Shown here one piece after another: positions 42,516 to 53,424 of a stretch of 64,000 nucleotides of DNA (its first letter is position 1; the number at the start of each line of letters is the position of its first letter). The notes under the pieces were generated by a model. The model worked only from the letters and a program-made list of their open reading frames with translations, was not told the origin of the DNA and ran no database searches. Source of the DNA: Dactylonectria macrodidyma (taxonomy: Eukaryota; Ascomycota; Sordariomycetes; Hypocreales; Nectriaceae). The DNA is taken from assembly GCA_020744425.1 (NCBI GenBank), contig JAGMUV010000004.1, forward strand, positions 3,658,001 to 3,722,000. Direction: 5' to 3'. The position numbers were made by a program, and so were the translations under genes.

Positions 42516-45179
42516 ATGTCCGTCTCGATTTCTCAAGTATCTTTTGAGCATCATCGGCAAGCCCTCGGCATCGGCGAACCAGAGCCTCGCATATCATGGC
42601 GCTTCGAAGGAACTGCTGTGGATTGGGAACAACGAAGCTACGACATTGAAGTCAAACGCGGCATTGAAGGGTTCAGCAACACGTATCACTTCGAGTCATC
42701 CGAGTCCCAGTTGGTTCCCTGGCCAGAGAAGCCTCTACAGTCGGGGGACTATGCCAAGGTCCGGGTTCGTGCTCATGGCCTAGAATGTCAAGTCTCTACT
42801 CCATGGTCTCGGTATTTCGATGTCGAGGCCGGGTTGCTGGATGAAGAAAGCTGGTCTGGTGTGCTCGCCATCGCTACAGGCCGAGAGAGCAAACCTGATG
42901 AGCCCAAATGCCCAATATATTTCCGCAAATCATTTTCAACTGGGTCGGCTGCCATCTCGTCTGCTAGGCTCTACGTCACTGCCTTGGGTCTCTATGAGGC
43001 TTACATCAACGGTCATAGGGTTGGAGATGATGTTTTGGCACCTGGCTGGCAGTCATATCACCACCGCCATGTATACCACACATATGATGTGACTGATCTC
43101 GTTTCACGAGGCGAAAACGCTATCGGTGTCATTGTCGGTGAAGGGTGGTATTCAGGACGTCTTTTCAGCTTCGACCCTAGCTGTACCAGGAACCACTATG
43201 GCAGCCGGATTGGCTCCCTCGCCCTCCTGGTAGTCAGATTCGAAGATGGTACGCTTTTAAGGATGCCCACGGATACATCTTGGAAATCGAATACCGGACC
43301 CATCGTCGACTCCCAGATTTACGATGGAGAAATTTACGATTCCAGGTTGGAAGATGATTTCGACGGGTGGTCAAGCGCTTCTTTTAACACTGATCTGTGG
43401 CATCCGACTATACAATTGCCTTCTATTACCCGCAACCTCACTTCACCAGATGGGCCACCAATACGCAGGATCGAGGAGCGCGCGCCTCAAAAAATCTGGA
43501 AATCACCAAGCGGCAAGACCCTCATCGACTTTGGCCAAAACATAGCTGGCTGGCTTCGCGTCCGCTCAAGTGGGCCAAGCGGTACCAAAATCACGTTGTC
43601 TCATGCAGAGGTGCTTGAGAACGGCGAACTCAGTATCGAGACGTTGCGTACTGCAAAAGCGCGGGATATTTTTATATTGAATGGACGCGGTAGCCAAACT
43701 TTTGAACCGCATTTCACGTTCCATGGCTTTCGATTTGTGCAAGTCGATGGCTGGCCAAAGGAAACACCACTGACCCCAAAATCCTTCCAGGCTGTGAGTA
43801 TCCACACGGACATGGAGAGAACGGGCTGGTTCACATGCAGCAACCCCCTTCTAAACCAATTCCATCAAAATGTCCTCTACTCGATGAAGGGCAACTTTTT
43901 GTCGATTCCCTCGGACTGTCCACAGCGCGACGAGCGAATGGGGTGGACTGGCGATGTCACGGTTTTCGGGCCCACAGCCAACTTTCTATACGATTGCTCA
44001 GGTTTCTGGAGAGGCTGGCATCGAGATGTTTGGTCCGAGATGAAAAGCAGTGGCGCCATGATAGTCCCTCACTACGTTCCTAATACCGCCCCGAACCGCG
44101 AATGTAGCGGTAATTGGCCTCCAGTAGCCACAGCCATTTGGGGCGACGTCGCCGTCTCAGGTCCTTGGCAGATCTGGAAGGCGTATGGGGATATGGCCCT
44201 GCTGAAAGAACAGTATGAGCAGTCAAGCGCATGGATAGATTCCGGTGTTGTTCGCGACGACTTGGGGCTCTGGAACAAGTCTGGGTTTCAGTGGGGAGAC
44301 TGGCTCGATCCGTTATCACCAGAGTCCGATCCTGGAGCCGCAACCACAAAATCTGATTTGGTGGCTGATGCATACCTCATTGGCATGACTGATCTTCTAA
44401 CGAGGATGTCTTATCACCTGGGAGAAGATGTCAAGGCTGAGAAATACAAGCGTGAGAGCAAGAAGTTGCGTCAGGCATTCGCAGATGTTTGGCTCCACAA
44501 TGGGAGTATGGTCGATCGAACTCAAACTGCATACTCCCTTGCCATTTACTTCGACTTATTTCTCCACGACTCTGACCGAGAAAATGCAGCCCAAGCTCTT
44601 CGTCAGCTAGTCGCAGAGAACGGCTACCTAGTCGGCACGGGCTTCGCCGCTACTTGGATCCTCGGCCACGCGCTACGCAAGATCGGCGCGACAGAAGACT
44701 TTTACAAAATGCTCTTGCAGACGCGTGTTCCATCGTGGCTCTACCAAGTTGTCATGGGCGGGACGACGACGTGGGAGCGCTGGAATAGCCTGATGCCGGA
44801 CGGTTCTGTCAATGGAAGCGGCATGACAAGCTTCAACCACTACGCATTTGGGTCTGTCGCAGACTGGATCCATCAAACTATCGGCGGTCTCGCGTCAGAA
44901 ACGCCGGGTTGGAAGACAGTTATGATTGCACCTGTGCCAGGGGGAGGAATAACTAGTGCGGACACCAGTTTTCTTAGTGGGTACGGACTTGTGAGAGCTC
45001 GGTGGTGGTTCGAGGATCATGAGGATGAGACGGCGAAGCACCGAAATGGATTCCATTTGCACGTTTGGGTGCCGCCTAACTCGAAAGGGATTATAAAGAT
45101 GCCTCACAGCGGTCAGGTTATAAACGTTGGTTCGGGGTTCCATGAGTTTCATGAAAACGGGTTTCTGTGCCCGAAATAG
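42516..45179 (+). CDS. GH78 alpha-L-rhamnosidase
   Basis: Single exon, 887 aa, the usual size for fungal/bacterial-type GH78. Order: an N-terminal fibronectin-like domain (residues 1-110), a rhamnosidase-N beta domain (about 130-330; LYVTALGLYEAYINGHRVG, LAPGWQSYHHRHVYHTYDVT, GRLFSFD), and a concanavalin-like domain with LIDFGQNIAGWLRVR. An (alpha/alpha)6 catalytic domain follows, with SDCPQRDERMGWTGDV (Asp467, Asp472, Glu473 region) holding the general acid, and VGTGFAATWILGHAL and GGTTTWERWNSLMPDGS later. A C-terminal beta domain ends with HLHVWVPPNSKG. There is no signal peptide, so it is intracellular like many fungal GH78 enzymes that cleave imported rhamnosides (flavonoid glycosides, pectin fragments). 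It is divergent from DUF1593 and upstream of a Zn2Cys6 gene on the same strand. Confidence 0.95.
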   Translation: MSVSISQVSFEHHRQALGIGEPEPRISWRFEGTAVDWEQRSYDIEVKRGIEGFSNTYHFESSESQLVPWPEKPLQSGDYAKVRVRAHGLECQVSTPWSRYFDVEAGLLDEESWSGVLAIATGRESKPDEPKCPIYFRKSFSTGSAAISSARLYVTALGLYEAYINGHRVGDDVLAPGWQSYHHRHVYHTYDVTDLVSRGENAIGVIVGEGWYSGRLFSFDPSCTRNHYGSRIGSLALLVVRFEDGTLLRMPTDTSWKSNTGPIVDSQIYDGEIYDSRLEDDFDGWSSASFNTDLWHPTIQLPSITRNLTSPDGPPIRRIEERAPQKIWKSPSGKTLIDFGQNIAGWLRVRSSGPSGTKITLSHAEVLENGELSIETLRTAKARDIFILNGRGSQTFEPHFTFHGFRFVQVDGWPKETPLTPKSFQAVSIHTDMERTGWFTCSNPLLNQFHQNVLYSMKGNFLSIPSDCPQRDERMGWTGDVTVFGPTANFLYDCSGFWRGWHRDVWSEMKSSGAMIVPHYVPNTAPNRECSGNWPPVATAIWGDVAVSGPWQIWKAYGDMALLKEQYEQSSAWIDSGVVRDDLGLWNKSGFQWGDWLDPLSPESDPGAATTKSDLVADAYLIGMTDLLTRMSYHLGEDVKAEKYKRESKKLRQAFADVWLHNGSMVDRTQTAYSLAIYFDLFLHDSDRENAAQALRQLVAENGYLVGTGFAATWILGHALRKIGATEDFYKMLLQTRVPSWLYQVVMGGTTTWERWNSLMPDGSVNGSGMTSFNHYAFGSVADWIHQTIGGLASETPGWKTVMIAPVPGGGITSADTSFLSGYGLVRARWWFEDHEDETAKHRNGFHLHVWVPPNSKGIIKMPHSGQVINVGSGFHEFHENGFLCPK

Positions 45180-45617
45180 AAAAGTCAATAGTTTTCGTCT
45201 AATGGCCAGTTACCCTGTACCATCAGTATCGTTATGGCCATTTTCTACTGTACCATCACCACATCGGGTTATCAGTACCCGAAGGCCATACTGTAAAGTA
45301 GACGCGAGGGAACTAGAGAACGAAAGTAATCACAAAGTGATTAGTCTGTGGATTGCCTGAGGGGGGGGGCCATTTGCTTGACGATTACAGACAATCACTC
45401 CTCACCTGATGCATCTCAACCCACAACACTAGCGCAAAGCCTCCTCATGCCCTGGCTGCTTCTCCCCGCAGACAGACGGTGCACAGGTCACATCCCTCAA
45501 TGCGACAAATGTGCCATTTTTCGCACCGCCAATGATGGTGTCAACTAGACAGAGGTCTCTCGTCTTTATTGTATACGCCCACCTAACCGCAGATCGTCTG
45601 ATAACACTCCAGCACCT
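45180..45617. promoter_or_regulatory. Intergenic between GH78 and Zn2Cys6 genes
   Basis: 438 bp; 3' end of the rhamnosidase and promoter of the regulator. It contains a G-run at 45361-45369. Nothing else. Confidence 0.5.
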
Positions 45618-46998
45618 ATGACGTCGCTGGGCAGGCGTCCCAAGCGGTGCCATCGCAAATCGAGGGCTGGTTGCGCCGCCTGCAAGTTGCGCAAGGTAAA
45701 GGTAAACGCGCTTCAACGTCAACCCACCCCCTTGTAAACGCGTTCTTGAACTCATCTCATGGTAGTGCGACGAGTCTCGACCAGAATGCGCCAACTGCAC
45801 CCGCTTCTCCTTGCCGTGTAGCTTCTCGGCGACGCCCGGCATCGCCCCGGCCGGTCCGGAGACAACAACTCGGCCTTCGGAAGCCAATCCCGTCTCTCAG
45901 CTGCCCTTTTTGCCTCGTCGGGGCCGTGGTAGGCCACGGAGAGATTGGGCTGCTGGAGATACTGGCAAGCCATCACAGCCGTCACAATCACAGCTACTGT
46001 CGCAACCACAGTCAGAGGCTGTTCCTCCTTCAAACCCAGACACATCACTCCATCTCGCCCAGGCTGAGCTGCTCCACCAATTCATCACTTGCACTGGCCC
46101 CAGTCTAGCCAACTCCGATGATGATCCTATCGCCCAATTCTGGGTCCGCAATGTCACACCCATCGGCCTGTCAAACCCCTCTGTGCTTCATCTCTGCCTA
46201 TCTCTCGCCGCTTATCACCTAGCATATAAAACGGAGAAACCTGGGGATGCCCGCTCTCACTACCAAGACCTGGCCAAACGTCACTTCGACCTCGGCTTGG
46301 TCCAAGCGAACGAGGCGCTGGCCGCCATGAGCGAGTCTAACTGCGGCGCTGTCTACTTGTCGACCATGCTCGTCTGCTTCTGTTCCTTCGCCGCGGGGCC
46401 TGCTGGATCGGGGGACCTGTTACTGTGTCATCTGAACAATGCGAGCCCTCACCAATGGCTCCCGCTCGCTCGCGGAGCCCGGCTTCTACGCCAACTCTAT
46501 GACAGCGACGTGTTGTTCGCCGGTCTCATGAAGCCGCTTGGCCCTGCTGGTGCGCAACCCGAAGATCCTCGTCCGACTTGTGTTCGCGAAGATTTCACAA
46601 GAGTCGATTGGGTTCCACCAATAGAGCGACTCCGTAATTTGGTTGCCGAACAACAAGGGCCTGATAGGGAGGTCTATATGAGTTCCTTCGACATCATCGC
46701 GCAAATGTACGAGGCGACCTTCGGTGATGATGATGGGCGCGTAAAGTGCTCCATGATCTATAAGATGATCCTTATTTGGCCCTACATGATGGACGATTCA
46801 TTTCTAGCGTGTCTGCAAAGGATGGACACCGTCGCACTCATGTTAGTAGCCTTTTATGCTCCATTGTTGAAGACTATGAAACGGTGTTGGTACATGGACG
46901 GCTGGGCTGAACATATCCTCACCCAGTTGCAACCAAAGCTCACAGAGGATTTTGGCGACCTTTTGCAATGGCCGATTGATGCAATTAAAGTCATATAA
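45618..46998 (+). CDS. Zn2Cys6 transcription factor, Upc2-like type
   Basis: Exon 45618-45701, intron 45702-45765 (64 nt, GTAAAC..GGTAG), exon 45766-46998; 438 aa. The intron splits the zinc cluster. Joining it restores CAACKLRKVKCDE and PECANCTRFSLPC, a complete CX2CX6CX6CX2CX6C (first Cys at residue 19), preceded by HRKSRAG as in Upc2-like regulators. The downstream domain has the Upc2-family pattern: HLAQAELLHQFITCTGPSL, VLHLCLSLAAYHLAY, LVCFCSFAAGPAGSGDLLL and WLPLARGARLLRQLY. Nuclear, probably a pathway regulator. Its position beside GH78 and DUF1593 makes it a candidate local regulator, although Upc2-like proteins are best known in sterol and secondary-metabolite control. The start is the only ATG that keeps the first cluster Cys. 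Confidence 0.9.
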
Positions 46999-47073
46999 TA
47001 TTAAAATAATATCCGGTCTAAATTTGCACAGCAAACCTGTTACGACCTAGGTGAGAAGAGACGGCTCGGTGTG

Positions 47074-47924
47074 CTACGGAAGATGATGTGTGTTTACTTC
47101 CCAGCCTGCCTTGACGAGCCAAAACGCGGCCATCAACGGCGTGGTGAACAGGCCGAGCAAGCCACCGAGAATAAACTTGAAAACCTGTGGTGTCCACCGA
47201 TCCGCATACGTATAATCGCCACCGGCCTTTTGTCCCAGCGTGGTCAAGATGCCAACACCAGCTGGCCACAACAGGACGAAGCCAAAGACGGCGAGGATGA
47301 GTCCCCTGAGCGCTTGCTGAAGCAGCGATGCCAACCGACTCGGCCCGATGACCTCGCCCTTCTCTTGCATCGTGGTGGGTAGGAAAAAGAACCACCTCTG
47401 CCAGTGCAGGGTAGGCTCTGGAATAAAGCCTATAGGCTGGACGGAGCGCCTGTCGAGGTCGTAGGCGACCAGGCCCTTCTCGACGAACCAGGTGAGGATG
47501 CACTGGACGAAGATGGTGACGGCTGCGTCGCCAGCCAGCGTGTTGGGCAGCTGGAAGAGGCGGACAGGGTTCTTAACCGTGTCCTGGGTCGTGTACATGG
47601 CTGCCCGTTGTCAGTTTCTCACAATGATCGATCCAATGGAGTATATGACGCACCATACGCCAGCGCGAAATTGACGCCGCCGGAGAGCAGCATGCCACCC
47701 ACGCCGTCTAGCATCAGCACGTAAAACAGCTGGTGACGGGTCATCTGCTTGCTGGGCATTAGGCGCCCTTGCTCTGCGTCCTCATCAACGGCTGCAGGTC
47801 TGGCCTCGGAGACAGGGTTGGACGACCCCCTGTCGGGCCTCGTCTGCTGGGCAGCCCCTTGTTCCAGGTCTGCAGGTGAGGCCCCCGCCGCCGTCTCACG
47901 TTGAGTGCTAGGCCAGAACTTCAT
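47074..47924 (-). CDS. DUF2456 membrane protein
   Basis: Exons 47924-47654 and 47600-47074 (53-nt intron, GTGCGT..GGCAG) give 265 aa. The splice restores FALAYAMYTTQDTVKNP, typical of the family. The N-terminal ~60 residues are polar and Ser/Ala/Glu-rich. About four hydrophobic segments follow: VLMLDGVGGMLLSGGVNFALAY, AAVTIFVQCILTWFV, LILAVFGFVLLWPAGVGIL and FILGGLLGLFTTPLMAAFWLV. The relative in budding yeast (YPL162C) is reported in the vacuolar membrane; function unknown. It is convergent with the Zn2Cys6 gene, 75 bp between stops. Confidence 0.92.
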
Positions 47925-50498
47925 GGCGATGGCCTCAGTCGGAGGTTTTTGCGTCAGGTGAAATGTGAGGAGTTAGAACCAAAAAAAGAGTGCGTCGCAG
48001 GTTCGAGAGATTCTCTCGCAAACGACAAATTCTTCGTTCGCTTGGCGATCTAGGGAGATTTGGCCCGCTAATAGGGGATGTTGGGAAATTGCGTCCGAGT
48101 ACGAATACTTCGTACACATCGCGACAAAATTCGCTTGCTGCCCAGCCTTGTGAAAAAAAAAAAGCATTGAGCACTGAGATTGGTTGCTCGGTTGGTAATC
48201 TGTATCAAGATCCAGCGACGAGTTAGCGAGGAGAAAGAGTATTACGATTACGATTAAGTCTAAACCCCGGTACTGAGTCTTTCGCTGCTGATTGTGGGCA
48301 GTTTTTCGCGTCACAACATGCGATTACTGGCAGTCAGCTGCCGAAGCGCTGGGGATTTGCAGTTGTTTTGCAACGGCATCTGTAGAAGATTCGCGATCAC
48401 CGCACGAAGCAGATCCGTTTGGTACAGTGCCATTGAGTGCAGGTCATCCGTCCCTCCATTATCGGTGATTCTATGATTCACGCCTGTTTCATCCACACTT
48501 GTCTCAGGGATGACGGCTTCGGGTCCGATACCACGTTTTGTTGGAACAATGCGGTGGAACAATGTATTGGAACAGCGAGAGAAACGATCATCCCCAAGGG
48601 TTTGCGTCATCAGTGAGCTCATGATAGAAAAACAGCAATCCTTCGGGTTCCAAAGTCGGGATTTTGATCAACGAGTGCTGTTGGCGTGTGGAGAGCTGAT
48701 GTGGCTTGTGGGGAAGTGTTACCCTAGCAATTAATATCGAGCCGAATCTCAAGACCCAGTGCGAGGATTCGCAACCAACAACAACTCACTTGGCGATTCC
48801 TACCACCCACATGCGCTCAGGGGACTGTTCACACTGCATAATCCTGTATGTATGTATGATATAACCTCATCCACACAAGCCAGTCTCATCGAAATTGAAC
48901 AGCTCCCCTTGCGGGCAGGGGTTTCAAACGCGGCGGGGCTACAGGGTGGGATTTTCCAACCCTGCCAGCAGCATCACGGCCGAGTTGACCAGCGGAAAAA
49001 TCGCACCGTCCGCCGAAGCGGCAACGCCCAGCCGCGGAATATCGATGCAAGGACCCGGCCTGAAAGGGTCCCCGGAGATCAGTGCGGTGAGAGCGCTGCA
49101 AGGAGAGGGATCCCCCCAGGACTGTGAAGGGGCCCCAGCAGTCGATAAATGGCGTAGGGCATTGCCACGCGCCCGGAGACTTGGGATTAGCGGATGTGGC
49201 CCCCGGTGCAAGCTGCGTGGTTATCATTGAACAGAAGCCAACTAGGCCTGTCAACTGACAGCCCCCCAGCCAAGTCCCCTGCCTAGCCGAGAGCGCCTAG
49301 CATCTTGCGCTGCAAGGCACGCAACTTCTAAGCGGTTCTAGTGGGCGTTACCCACTAAAATGTCCCCTCTTACTGGTTAGTGGGTAAGCGTACCGAGGAA
49401 TGGAAACTTGGATCTCACTTCCATCTGAATTGCCCATGATCCTTCATCCACACTTATCCACACCATCCTCATCGCCTTTCTCCCTTTGGCCCACCCGCAG
49501 CGCCCCGGCCGTTGCAAGTCTTTTTTAGTTTCAGGTGGCAGCGGCTGTCGCTTAAACGACAGCCCACACGCCAGATCTCATCCCTGGACGGATGCTCCGC
49601 TGCCCAACCAGCATAGCCGTCGAGCAACATGGGATGGGATGAACTCGCCTGGGCCAGAAGCAACCTGTGCTGCAGCGAAACTCTGTGTTGTTTTTCGCAT
49701 GCAGTGACCTCCTCGAGTTTATCACCCTCTCCACTTTGGTTTCCGCCATCGTCTTGGCATCACTCGCAGCAATGCCCTGGATATCGCCGTCGTCTAATAG
49801 TTAGAGCTTGGTGACTGCCAGCGAGATGTGCTTTTACATGGCCTGATAAAGGCATCGGAAATCATCCCTCACTTGGGGACGCAGCCCCGCCCCCGTACCG
49901 AAGGCTTGGCCTCGCTACGAAGGAGTAGGGACGGAAACGCTCATGGAATTGTATGGAAATCTCACAGCAGACCCGGTTGGATGGCCCAGACTCTCTCTTT
50001 TCTATTCCTCCCCTGCCACCACCCCGGATGCTGAAACGGGGTGGCACATCGGCCCCTATCCCTTCACGGTATCTGGCCCCGACAATCCACAACCTGGGAT
50101 TGATGACAGACACCGTCTAGGCTAGATGAGGCTCTTTGCGTGGACCTGAGCAATCACGGCTACCGGCTGACGGCAACGGGGGGTAAGGGAGGGTCAGAAA
50201 GAGATGGTCGAGAGAGAGGGTCAGAGACTTACAGAGATGGGATAAAAGACCACGCCACCCGTCCTTCTTCAGCTTCTTTTTCTCTCCTCCTCAGGTTCAT
50301 CCCAACAGCATTCAGTTCCACTCTCTCTTTTCCTCCTTGAGGTCTTGCTTTCTTTCCATTCCCTTCACTTTCGCTTCATTGACTGAAGTCGTTCCATTCA
50401 CTATACCGCTAGCCGGACCACGCATTCTTTCAACCCACCGCTCTCCAAACCGTTTCTTCAGCTCAAACCGATTTACTCAAATCATCACACAAGTCAAA
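47925..50498. other. Long intergenic region, 2.6 kb, AA9 promoter at its right end
   Basis: No gene I can support; frames near 48886-49254 and 49862-50113 lack family character. It holds an A-run at 48152, an 11-bp inverted repeat (49348-49387), and a CreA-type CCCCGG at 50022. The last 200 bp are CT-rich, typical of a strongly expressed fungal gene leader. Confidence 0.5.
49348..49387. repeat. 11-bp perfect inverted repeat
   Basis: TTACCCACTAA (49348-49358) and TTAGTGGGTAA (49377-49387), separated by 18 bp, could form a hairpin. It lies in non-coding DNA. Confidence 0.75.
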
Positions 50499-51635
50499 AT
50501 GCCTTCTTCCAAGACTCTCTTCTCCGTCCTGGCCGGTGCCGCCACCGTTGCCGCCCACGGTCACGTCAACAACATCGTCATCAACGGTGCCTCGTACGCC
50601 GGATACGACGTCTTCACCCTGCCCTACCAGAGCGACCCCCCCGTCGTCGTCGGCTGGGCCAACGATGCCACCGACAACGGCTTCGTCGCCCCCTCGGCCT
50701 ACGGCACTGAGGACATCATCTGCCACAAGAACTCCGAGAACGCCAAGGGCCACGCCGCCGTCGCCGCCGGTGACAGCATCTACCTCCAGTGGGATACCTG
50801 GCCCGAGTCCCACAAGGGTCCCGTCCTCGACTACCTCGCTGCCTGCGGTGACTCCGGCTGCGAGTCCGTCGAGAAGACTTCCCTCGAGTTCTTCAAGATT
50901 GGCGAGAAGGGCCTGATCGATGGCTCTTCCAGCCCCGGTACCTACGCCGCTGACGAGCTCCTCGAGAACGGCATCGGCTGGTTGGTCCAGATCCCCACCA
51001 ACATCAAGCCCGGCTTCTACGTCCTCCGCCACGAGATCATCGCCCTCCACTCCGGTGGTAACGCCGACGGCGCCCAGAACTACCCCCAGTGCTTCAACCT
51101 GGAGATCACTGGCTCTGGTACTGAAGTCCCTGAGGGTACTCTGGGAACTGAGCTGTACAAGGCCGACGATGCCGGTATCCTGTTCAACATCTACCAGACC
51201 CTCACCACCTACCCCATCCCCGGCCCTACCCTGATTGCTGGTGCCACCGAGGTTGAGCAGGCCAGCTCTGCCATTGCCAGCTCCGCTGACCCTACCACTG
51301 GCACTGCCCTGGCTACTGGTGCTGCTGGCACTGAGGCCGCTGCCACCTCCGCTGCTGCCACCTCTGCCGCTGCTGCCGTTACCACCGCTGCCGAGCCCGC
51401 CGTCACTTCTGCCGCTGCCACCTCCGCTGCTGCTGTCGTGACCTCGGCCGCCGCTGTCGATGTCACCACCGCTGCCCCCATCGTCATCGCCTCCTCCACC
51501 GAGGCAGCCGCCCCTGCTGCCACCACCACCGCCGCTGCCGGCTCCGGCTCCGGCTCTGGCTGCAGCACCCGCCGCCGCAAGCGCAGCAACCGCAAGGCCC
51601 GCGCTGCCCGCGACGCTTCCCACGTTGCCGTCTAA
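50499..51635 (+). CDS. AA9 lytic polysaccharide monooxygenase
   Basis: Single exon, 378 aa, start at ATG 50499 after a CT/A-rich leader (TCAAAATGCC). The signal peptide is residues 1-19, cut after VAA so that His20 becomes the N-terminal copper-brace His of AA9. The second His is His85 in KGHAAVAAGD, and the axial Tyr lies in NYPQCFNLEI. WDTWPESHKGPVLDYLAACG and GFYVLRHEIIALHS are AA9 hallmarks. It oxidatively cleaves cellulose or related beta-glucans outside the cell. The catalytic domain ends near 240. A ~115-residue Ala/Thr/Ser-rich tail and a short basic end with one Cys (GCSTRRRKRSNRKARAARD) follow, instead of CBM1. Strong C-ending codon bias suggests high expression and explains the long antisense frame. 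Confidence 0.95.
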   Translation: MPSSKTLFSVLAGAATVAAHGHVNNIVINGASYAGYDVFTLPYQSDPPVVVGWANDATDNGFVAPSAYGTEDIICHKNSENAKGHAAVAAGDSIYLQWDTWPESHKGPVLDYLAACGDSGCESVEKTSLEFFKIGEKGLIDGSSSPGTYAADELLENGIGWLVQIPTNIKPGFYVLRHEIIALHSGGNADGAQNYPQCFNLEITGSGTEVPEGTLGTELYKADDAGILFNIYQTLTTYPIPGPTLIAGATEVEQASSAIASSADPTTGTALATGAAGTEAAATSAAATSAAAAVTTAAEPAVTSAAATSAAAVVTSAAAVDVTTAAPIVIASSTEAAAPAATTTAAAGSGSGSGCSTRRRKRSNRKARAARDASHVAV

Positions 51636-53424
51636 GCGGAGAGGAACCAAAAATAACCACTTTGCCCCACGAGTTGAAAGAAAACACGCAGAGCGTGCAG
51701 TTTCATCGAGGAATGCCTTACCTTTTTTTAGGCAGGGAGTGGCTATTGAATCTTCTGCTGTACATATGACCTCGCATTCTCTTTAAATATAGAAAAAAAT
51801 AGCAATGCAAAGCAAGCACCTTTTGGAACTGTAAACTATTGGGACTCAAGCTGTGATGAAGTGAATGTTTCTACTTTCCCTCTTATACATGTATCATCAC
51901 CAAGACGTGAAATACGAGCTGAACTGACTCAAGCGATATGAACACCACGACATTTTGTACGATGTCTTCCACCAAGTGAGGCGACAACCTAAAGTCCAGC
52001 GCCTGATCCCAAGAGAAGCGAGAGAAAAGCCTCCCACCAAGAGGGCCACCCCATAGCCTGGTTTCTGGCCCCCCTTTTTTGTTGGTGTGGACCAGACACG
52101 CGGTCTTGTCAAGATGAAACGGGGGTGATCCGCAAACAACTCGTTTTTTGTTCTCATTGTTTCTGATCTGCCGCACCCTTGCATTGATCACACCATGGTC
52201 GTTTGTAATTTATAGATGATGATCTGGAACAAGGAAAAATGCGTCCACCAATCGAATGGTGACATCATGAAGTTGAATTCGAGTTACCCGTTTCGGGTCA
52301 AGAATTGGTAGAGTCTTGCGCCAAAAGTCTCCGTACACTACCAGTTCTACTCTAAAGCCCAACACCTCAATTCAAGCTTTAGATACAAATGTGGCCTAAA
52401 ATTTGAGTATCTATGGAGAGCTTTAGTTTAGAAAACTATATAATCTACTAAATCTTGAACATGTACATACTATTTCTTAATAGATTGTATTTTGCTCTCT
52501 AAACGGGGAGCGTACGGAGACTTTTGGCCTAAGACTGGACTTGTTTGCGATGAACATCTGAACTGTTTGTTTTTGTATTGATTCACTGTTTCGTTGGTAC
52601 CGAGTCCTATCTCCCGTACCGACGGAGCTGGCCTCTCATATAGTTCATTCAAACGACGTGGCCGGAGTTGATAATCCTTCCATAATGCGTAGATCCCTTT
52701 CGGTCTTCATGCTTCTGAGCTATTCCCGTATTTCATGCCCTGAAACGCGATGCGGATGATATCCCGCCGAAGATGACGTGATCATGAAACTATTTATGGA
52801 GTGTCAGTTAGCATGCATTTCGCTCGTATAAACCCTTTCCATCTCCAATAAGCTCCTACCGCTATGTCCAACTATACTGACCGAAGAAACAAAAGACATG
52901 GCGCGAATTCCCGGATCTATGACTCGGAAGCGTCCAAACGGAGGTGATTTGAGCAGAATCACCTCATCAACAGAAAGATTGACTTGTTACGCGACGAGAA
53001 CAACGAAGACCTCGCGAAGCCAGAATATCTTTGTTTGCCTTTCTCTCTAACGCGTAATTAAGGGAACGAAAACTGTTGTGTTGCCAGTGAATCAACGTGA
53101 GCAACCCGATCCCTAGTTACCCACCGGCAGACTCTATCAAATTACATGCCTCATACCGTAAGTGAGGAGACAGTCAAAAGGGATGAGTATGACAGTCATG
53201 AGTTTCTTGTCCTCGGACGAGTATATTACATCCCAGTGGAGGGGGAATAACCTTAATCGAATGACTAGTAATTTGGGTATCTTGCCTTAAATCTAATACA
53301 TGTAATAATCCCGCTTGAAATGAGCACCTAAGTTGACCTTCGGCCACGTCGCTTTGGCAAACCACAATTTCTCCTAGAACTCCAATCCGTATCCCCACTA
53401 CAAAGAAAACCGCAAATCATATTC
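51636..53424. other. Intergenic, 1.8 kb, containing a MITE-like element
   Basis: 3' regions of two convergent genes. It holds the inverted-repeat element at 52311-52537 and AT-rich DNA around it. No coding frame is supported. Confidence 0.5.
52311..52537. mobile_element. MITE-like element with Tc1/mariner-style inverted ends
   Basis: The ends at 52311-52336 and 52512-52537 are inverted copies. 17 bp (GCCAAAAGTCTCCGTAC) are identical, and an outer AGTCTT is shared with two mismatches between. Total ~227 bp, interior AT-rich (~67%) and without a coding frame. The right end read outward (CAGTCTTAGGCC...) resembles Tc1/mariner/impala-type ends. The left end is flanked by TA; the right TA is not intact. 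The size fits non-autonomous mimp-like elements. Confidence 0.6.

Noticed and set aside
48886..49254. Overlapping 90-122 aa minus-strand frames in the long gap, one ending in a hydrophobic helix
   Set aside because: No start context, no family match, several competing frames of equal length.
50463..51650. 395-aa minus-strand open frame over the AA9 gene
   Set aside because: Gly/Val/Asp-rich mirror of a gene with strong C-ending codons; no family features, while the plus frame has a clear AA9 domain.
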